The notes under the pieces are model-generated. The model made no database searches and was not told the DNA's origin. It saw only the letters and a program-made list of their open reading frames with translations. 64,000 bases of DNA, taken from positions 36,567-100,566 of the forward strand of contig NZ_JAQBIE010000015.1 in NCBI RefSeq assembly GCF_028294535.1, in the 5' to 3' direction. A program made the position numbers and the translations under genes. Within the stretch, counting starts at the first letter, position 1; the number at the start of each line of letters is the position of its first letter. Shown one piece after another: positions 62,046 to 64,000 of the stretch. This DNA comes from Paracoccus onchidii. Lineage in GTDB: Bacteria > Pseudomonadota > Alphaproteobacteria > Rhodobacterales > Rhodobacteraceae.

Positions 62046-62819
62046 TTACTTGGTCGTATAGCCGCCATTGACGAGGATGGTCTGGCCCGTCATCCACCAT
62101 CCGCCCGAAACCATGAAGGTGATCCAGGGCACGATATCCTCGATGTCGGTTAGACCGGTCTTCGAGAAAGGCGACAGCGCGGCGGCACTCTTGTGATATT
62201 CGACCGCTTCTTTTTCCTCCGCCGGGTAAAAGAATGGCGTATCCATTGGGCCCGGCCCGATTGCGGTGACCGAAATGCCCCGTTCACCCAATTCCTTCGA
62301 CGCTGCGCGGGTAAAATGCTCTACCGGGGCCTTCAGGCCCTCATAAGCCGCGTAGAAGGGTGTGTAGGCCCCCAGCAGCGAGGTTACGATGGTGCAGACT
62401 TTTCCGTTGTCATTGACGTGCTTGCCGGCCTCTTTCAGGAAGAAAAAGGCAGATTTGACGTTGACCGCACAGGACTGATCGAAAATCTTTTCGCTCACCT
62501 CTGCCATCGGTTTCTTCACCACCATGCCGACGGTATTGATCGCGATGTCGGGGCGGCCGACGGCAGCGACCGTATCCGCGAACAATGTCTCCATCGCCGA
62601 GGCCGAGGTCAGGTCCGCCTGAAAGGCTATCGCTTCGGCCCCTGCCGATTTGATTGCCGCGATGGTTTCTTCCGCCGCCGCCTTGGTTGCGTCGCTGTTA
62701 TAGTGGATGGCGACAGCTTTCGCGCCGGATCTGGCGAACTCGCGTGCCAGAAGCCCGCCCAGGTTCTTCGCGCCCCCGGCGATCAGAACCACTTTTCCTT
62801 CAATGCTGTTTCTCGACAT
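62046..62819 (-). CDS. Short-chain dehydrogenase/reductase
   Basis: A 257-residue SDR with VVLIAGGAKNLGGLLAREFA at the cofactor site and INTVGMVVKKPM after. The catalytic Tyr-x-x-x-Lys position reads YAAYEGLK, which carries the YxxxK spacing (Tyr-Glu-Gly-Leu-Lys). The C-terminal GQTILVNGGYTTK is typical. It is divergent from the LysR gene and so its probable target. Substrate unknown. Confidence 0.86.
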   Translation of the reverse strand: MSRNSIEGKVVLIAGGAKNLGGLLAREFARSGAKAVAIHYNSDATKAAAEETIAAIKSAGAEAIAFQADLTSASAMETLFADTVAAVGRPDIAINTVGMVVKKPMAEVSEKIFDQSCAVNVKSAFFFLKEAGKHVNDNGKVCTIVTSLLGAYTPFYAAYEGLKAPVEHFTRAASKELGERGISVTAIGPGPMDTPFFYPAEEKEAVEYHKSAAALSPFSKTGLTDIEDIVPWITFMVSGGWWMTGQTILVNGGYTTK

Positions 62820-62919
62820 CTTATGTCCTCTCCACTTTGCGTGCCCCGTTTGAAACGATGGCTTGCAGAGTAGATGGCATGTTTATCGATCCAGATAATC
62901 AGGGGTATCTTGACAGCAT

Positions 62920-62937
62920 TCGACAGAAATGTCGAAC
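62920..62937. promoter_or_regulatory. Perfect inverted repeat in SDR/LysR intergenic region
   Basis: TTCGACA and TGTCGAA form perfect 7-bp arms separated by GAAA, just ahead of the LysR ATG at 62945. TTGACA at 62911-62916 is next to it. This is a candidate site for the LysR-type regulator controlling itself and the divergent SDR. Confidence 0.5.
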
Positions 62938-62944
62938 AATGGGC

Positions 62945-63865
62945 ATGGATCGAATTCGACAGATGCAGGTGTTCATTCAAGTCGTGGAAAGCGGGAACTT
63001 TACCCGTGCAGCCGAGGCCCTTGGGATGCCACGTTCGACTGTATCCAGCACAGTGCAGGTGCTGGAGGACAGACTTGGTGTACAGCTCCTTCAACGTACG
63101 ACCCGGGTGGTCCGACCGACGCTGGAAGGGCTGCAATTTGCTGACACTGCCCGTGATCTGATCGATGCGTTCGGGCAGGCCGAAGGTCAGTTTCGGTTGC
63201 AGTCCGATGATGTTTCAGGACGTCTTCGGATCGATATGCCAAGTCGGATCGCCCGGCGCCTTGTTATCCCGCACCTGAAGGACTTTCGCGCTCGATACCC
63301 GGCAGTGACGCTGGAGATCAGCGCAACTGACCGGATGATCGATCTGGTCTCGGAAGGGATCGACGCGGTTGTGCGTCTGGCCGTTCTGGAGGATAGCGAA
63401 CTGATCTGTCGCAAGATCGGTGATGTGCCGATGCTGACCTGCGCCGGGGCGGGGTATCTGGCAGCATTCGGTGTGCCAAAAACGCCCGACGATCTTGCTC
63501 GACATCATCTGGTTAACTACGCGCTGCGGATGCCTGCCCTCTCGTCGGAATGGGACGGGATCGAAAATGGTCGTGAAATAAACTGCGCCATGCAAAGCCA
63601 TCTTTGCGTCGACAACGCGGAAAGCTATGTTGCGGGGGCACTACACGGTCATGGGCTGATCCAGGTTCCCGTCTATGACGTCGCGGATGACATCGCCGCT
63701 GGCCGACTGGTCGAGGTGTTGGCCGAGTTCCGGCCCCTGCCTGTGCCGATTTCGATCCTCTATGCGCGCAGGCGCCATCTCGCCCCTCGGCTCAGGGCGT
63801 TTATGGATTGGCTGGAAGAGTTGCTACAAGCCCAAGGAGTTGTCGCAGACGTGCGGAACGACTGA
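62945..63865 (+). CDS. LysR family transcriptional regulator
   Basis: A 306-residue LTTR. The N-terminal winged helix is MDRIRQMQVFIQVVESGNFT followed by RAAEALGMPRSTVSSTVQVL, and a substrate-binding domain follows (VSGRLRIDMPSRIARRLVIP, YPAVTLEISATDRMIDLVSE). The ATG at 62945 is preferred over long upstream extension. It belongs to the group that often regulates an adjacent divergent SDR or oxidoreductase gene. It is followed by 62 bases up to the IS-like end. Confidence 0.92.
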   Translation: MDRIRQMQVFIQVVESGNFTRAAEALGMPRSTVSSTVQVLEDRLGVQLLQRTTRVVRPTLEGLQFADTARDLIDAFGQAEGQFRLQSDDVSGRLRIDMPSRIARRLVIPHLKDFRARYPAVTLEISATDRMIDLVSEGIDAVVRLAVLEDSELICRKIGDVPMLTCAGAGYLAAFGVPKTPDDLARHHLVNYALRMPALSSEWDGIENGREINCAMQSHLCVDNAESYVAGALHGHGLIQVPVYDVADDIAAGRLVEVLAEFRPLPVPISILYARRRHLAPRLRAFMDWLEELLQAQGVVADVRND

Positions 63866-63927
63866 AATCGACTCAAGGACGGCGCAGTGAACCGCGCCGG
63901 GTTTTTCCGGAGGCTGATTTTGACTAG

Positions 63928-64000
63928 TTACGCGGCCATGTTCTCAGTTTCCAGAGCCGCGTAGAAGTTGGCCTCTGCCTCGGCTGGCGGGATGTTCCCG
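63928..64000 (-). mobile_element. IS3-family orfB C-terminus, cut by window edge
   Basis: On the minus strand the frame ending at 63928 reads GNIPPAEAEANFYAALETEN then MAA and stop, the characteristic PPAEAEANFYA end of IS3-family OrfB transposases. The element extends beyond base 64000. Bases 63866-63927 are non-coding, probably including the inverted repeat of the IS; a precise terminal repeat was not recognised. It points in the opposite direction to the remnant at 59039-59180. Confidence 0.75.

Noticed and set aside
1..64000. CRISPR arrays, tRNA and rRNA genes, and riboswitches
   Set aside because: No regularly spaced repeat series, no tRNA-like cloverleaf or rRNA segment, and no known riboswitch core was recognised on reading; a dedicated covariance-model scan was not possible.

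Overview
The window looks like chromosome or large-plasmid DNA of a high-GC alphaproteobacterium, most likely a member of the Rhodobacterales. The reasons are the gene style (TTT, TRAP and ABC uptake systems each packed with a catabolic operon), the DUF1612/HTH regulator type, the eryR-eryH-eryI type module known from Rhizobiales and relatives, and the tightly overlapping operons with ATGA junctions. This is inference from gene content; no rRNA or tRNA gene was recognised. Most of the 64 kb is carbohydrate and organic-acid catabolism, organised as self-contained uptake-plus-breakdown operons, each with its own regulator.

Region by region: (1) 1-2030, the end of an upstream gene and a GH42 beta-galactosidase. 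(2) 2051-11724, a DUF1612-type regulator, a LacI regulator with a perfect palindromic operator, and an ABC importer operon with an MGH1/GH63-like hydrolase, a D-lyxose/D-mannose isomerase and a glycerate 2-kinase. Together these read as a pathway for alpha-mannosylglycerate: uptake, hydrolysis to mannose and glycerate, mannose to fructose, glycerate to 2-phosphoglycerate. (3) 11721-22702, a ribose-type ABC importer with DUF4432 epimerase-like protein, PfkB kinase, DeoC aldolase, a double aldehyde dehydrogenase and a divergent DeoR regulator, best read as 2-deoxyribose catabolism. (4) 22725-26786, eryR-like regulator, TpiA2/EryH, RpiB/EryI, FBPase and FBP aldolase: a tetrulose-phosphate module feeding central metabolism.

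(5) 26980-38207, an octaheme cytochrome c divergent from an arylsulfatase, a periplasmic HAD phosphatase and a complete MoxR-DUF58-DUF4381-VWA-VWA/TPR-BatD set. No described pathway I know joins these parts, and this is the strongest candidate here for an undescribed system. (6) 38231-46984, a TctD/TctE-like two-component system with its own periplasmic binding protein, a tripartite tricarboxylate transporter (TctCBA), and DUF1446 (AtuA-like), DUF4387 and AbrB-family genes: uptake and metabolism of an unknown carboxylate. (7) 47045-48988, a TonB-dependent receptor. (8) 49151-59001, a hexonate pathway with UxaA-family dehydratase, GntR regulator, three oxidoreductases, TRAP transporter, KDGal kinase and KDPGal aldolase; four ATTG-N5-CAAT sites lie between the divergent transcripts. 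(9) 59039-64000, an accessory segment bounded by an IS3-family orfA remnant and the end of an IS3-family orfB in inverted orientation, holding a potassium channel, LtrA, DUF924, a small membrane protein, an SDR and a LysR regulator.

In three unrelated operons a GC-rich hairpin follows the solute-binding-protein gene directly, consistent with keeping binding-protein mRNA more abundant than the downstream permease mRNA. All functional statements rest on reading motifs and context; no database search was run.
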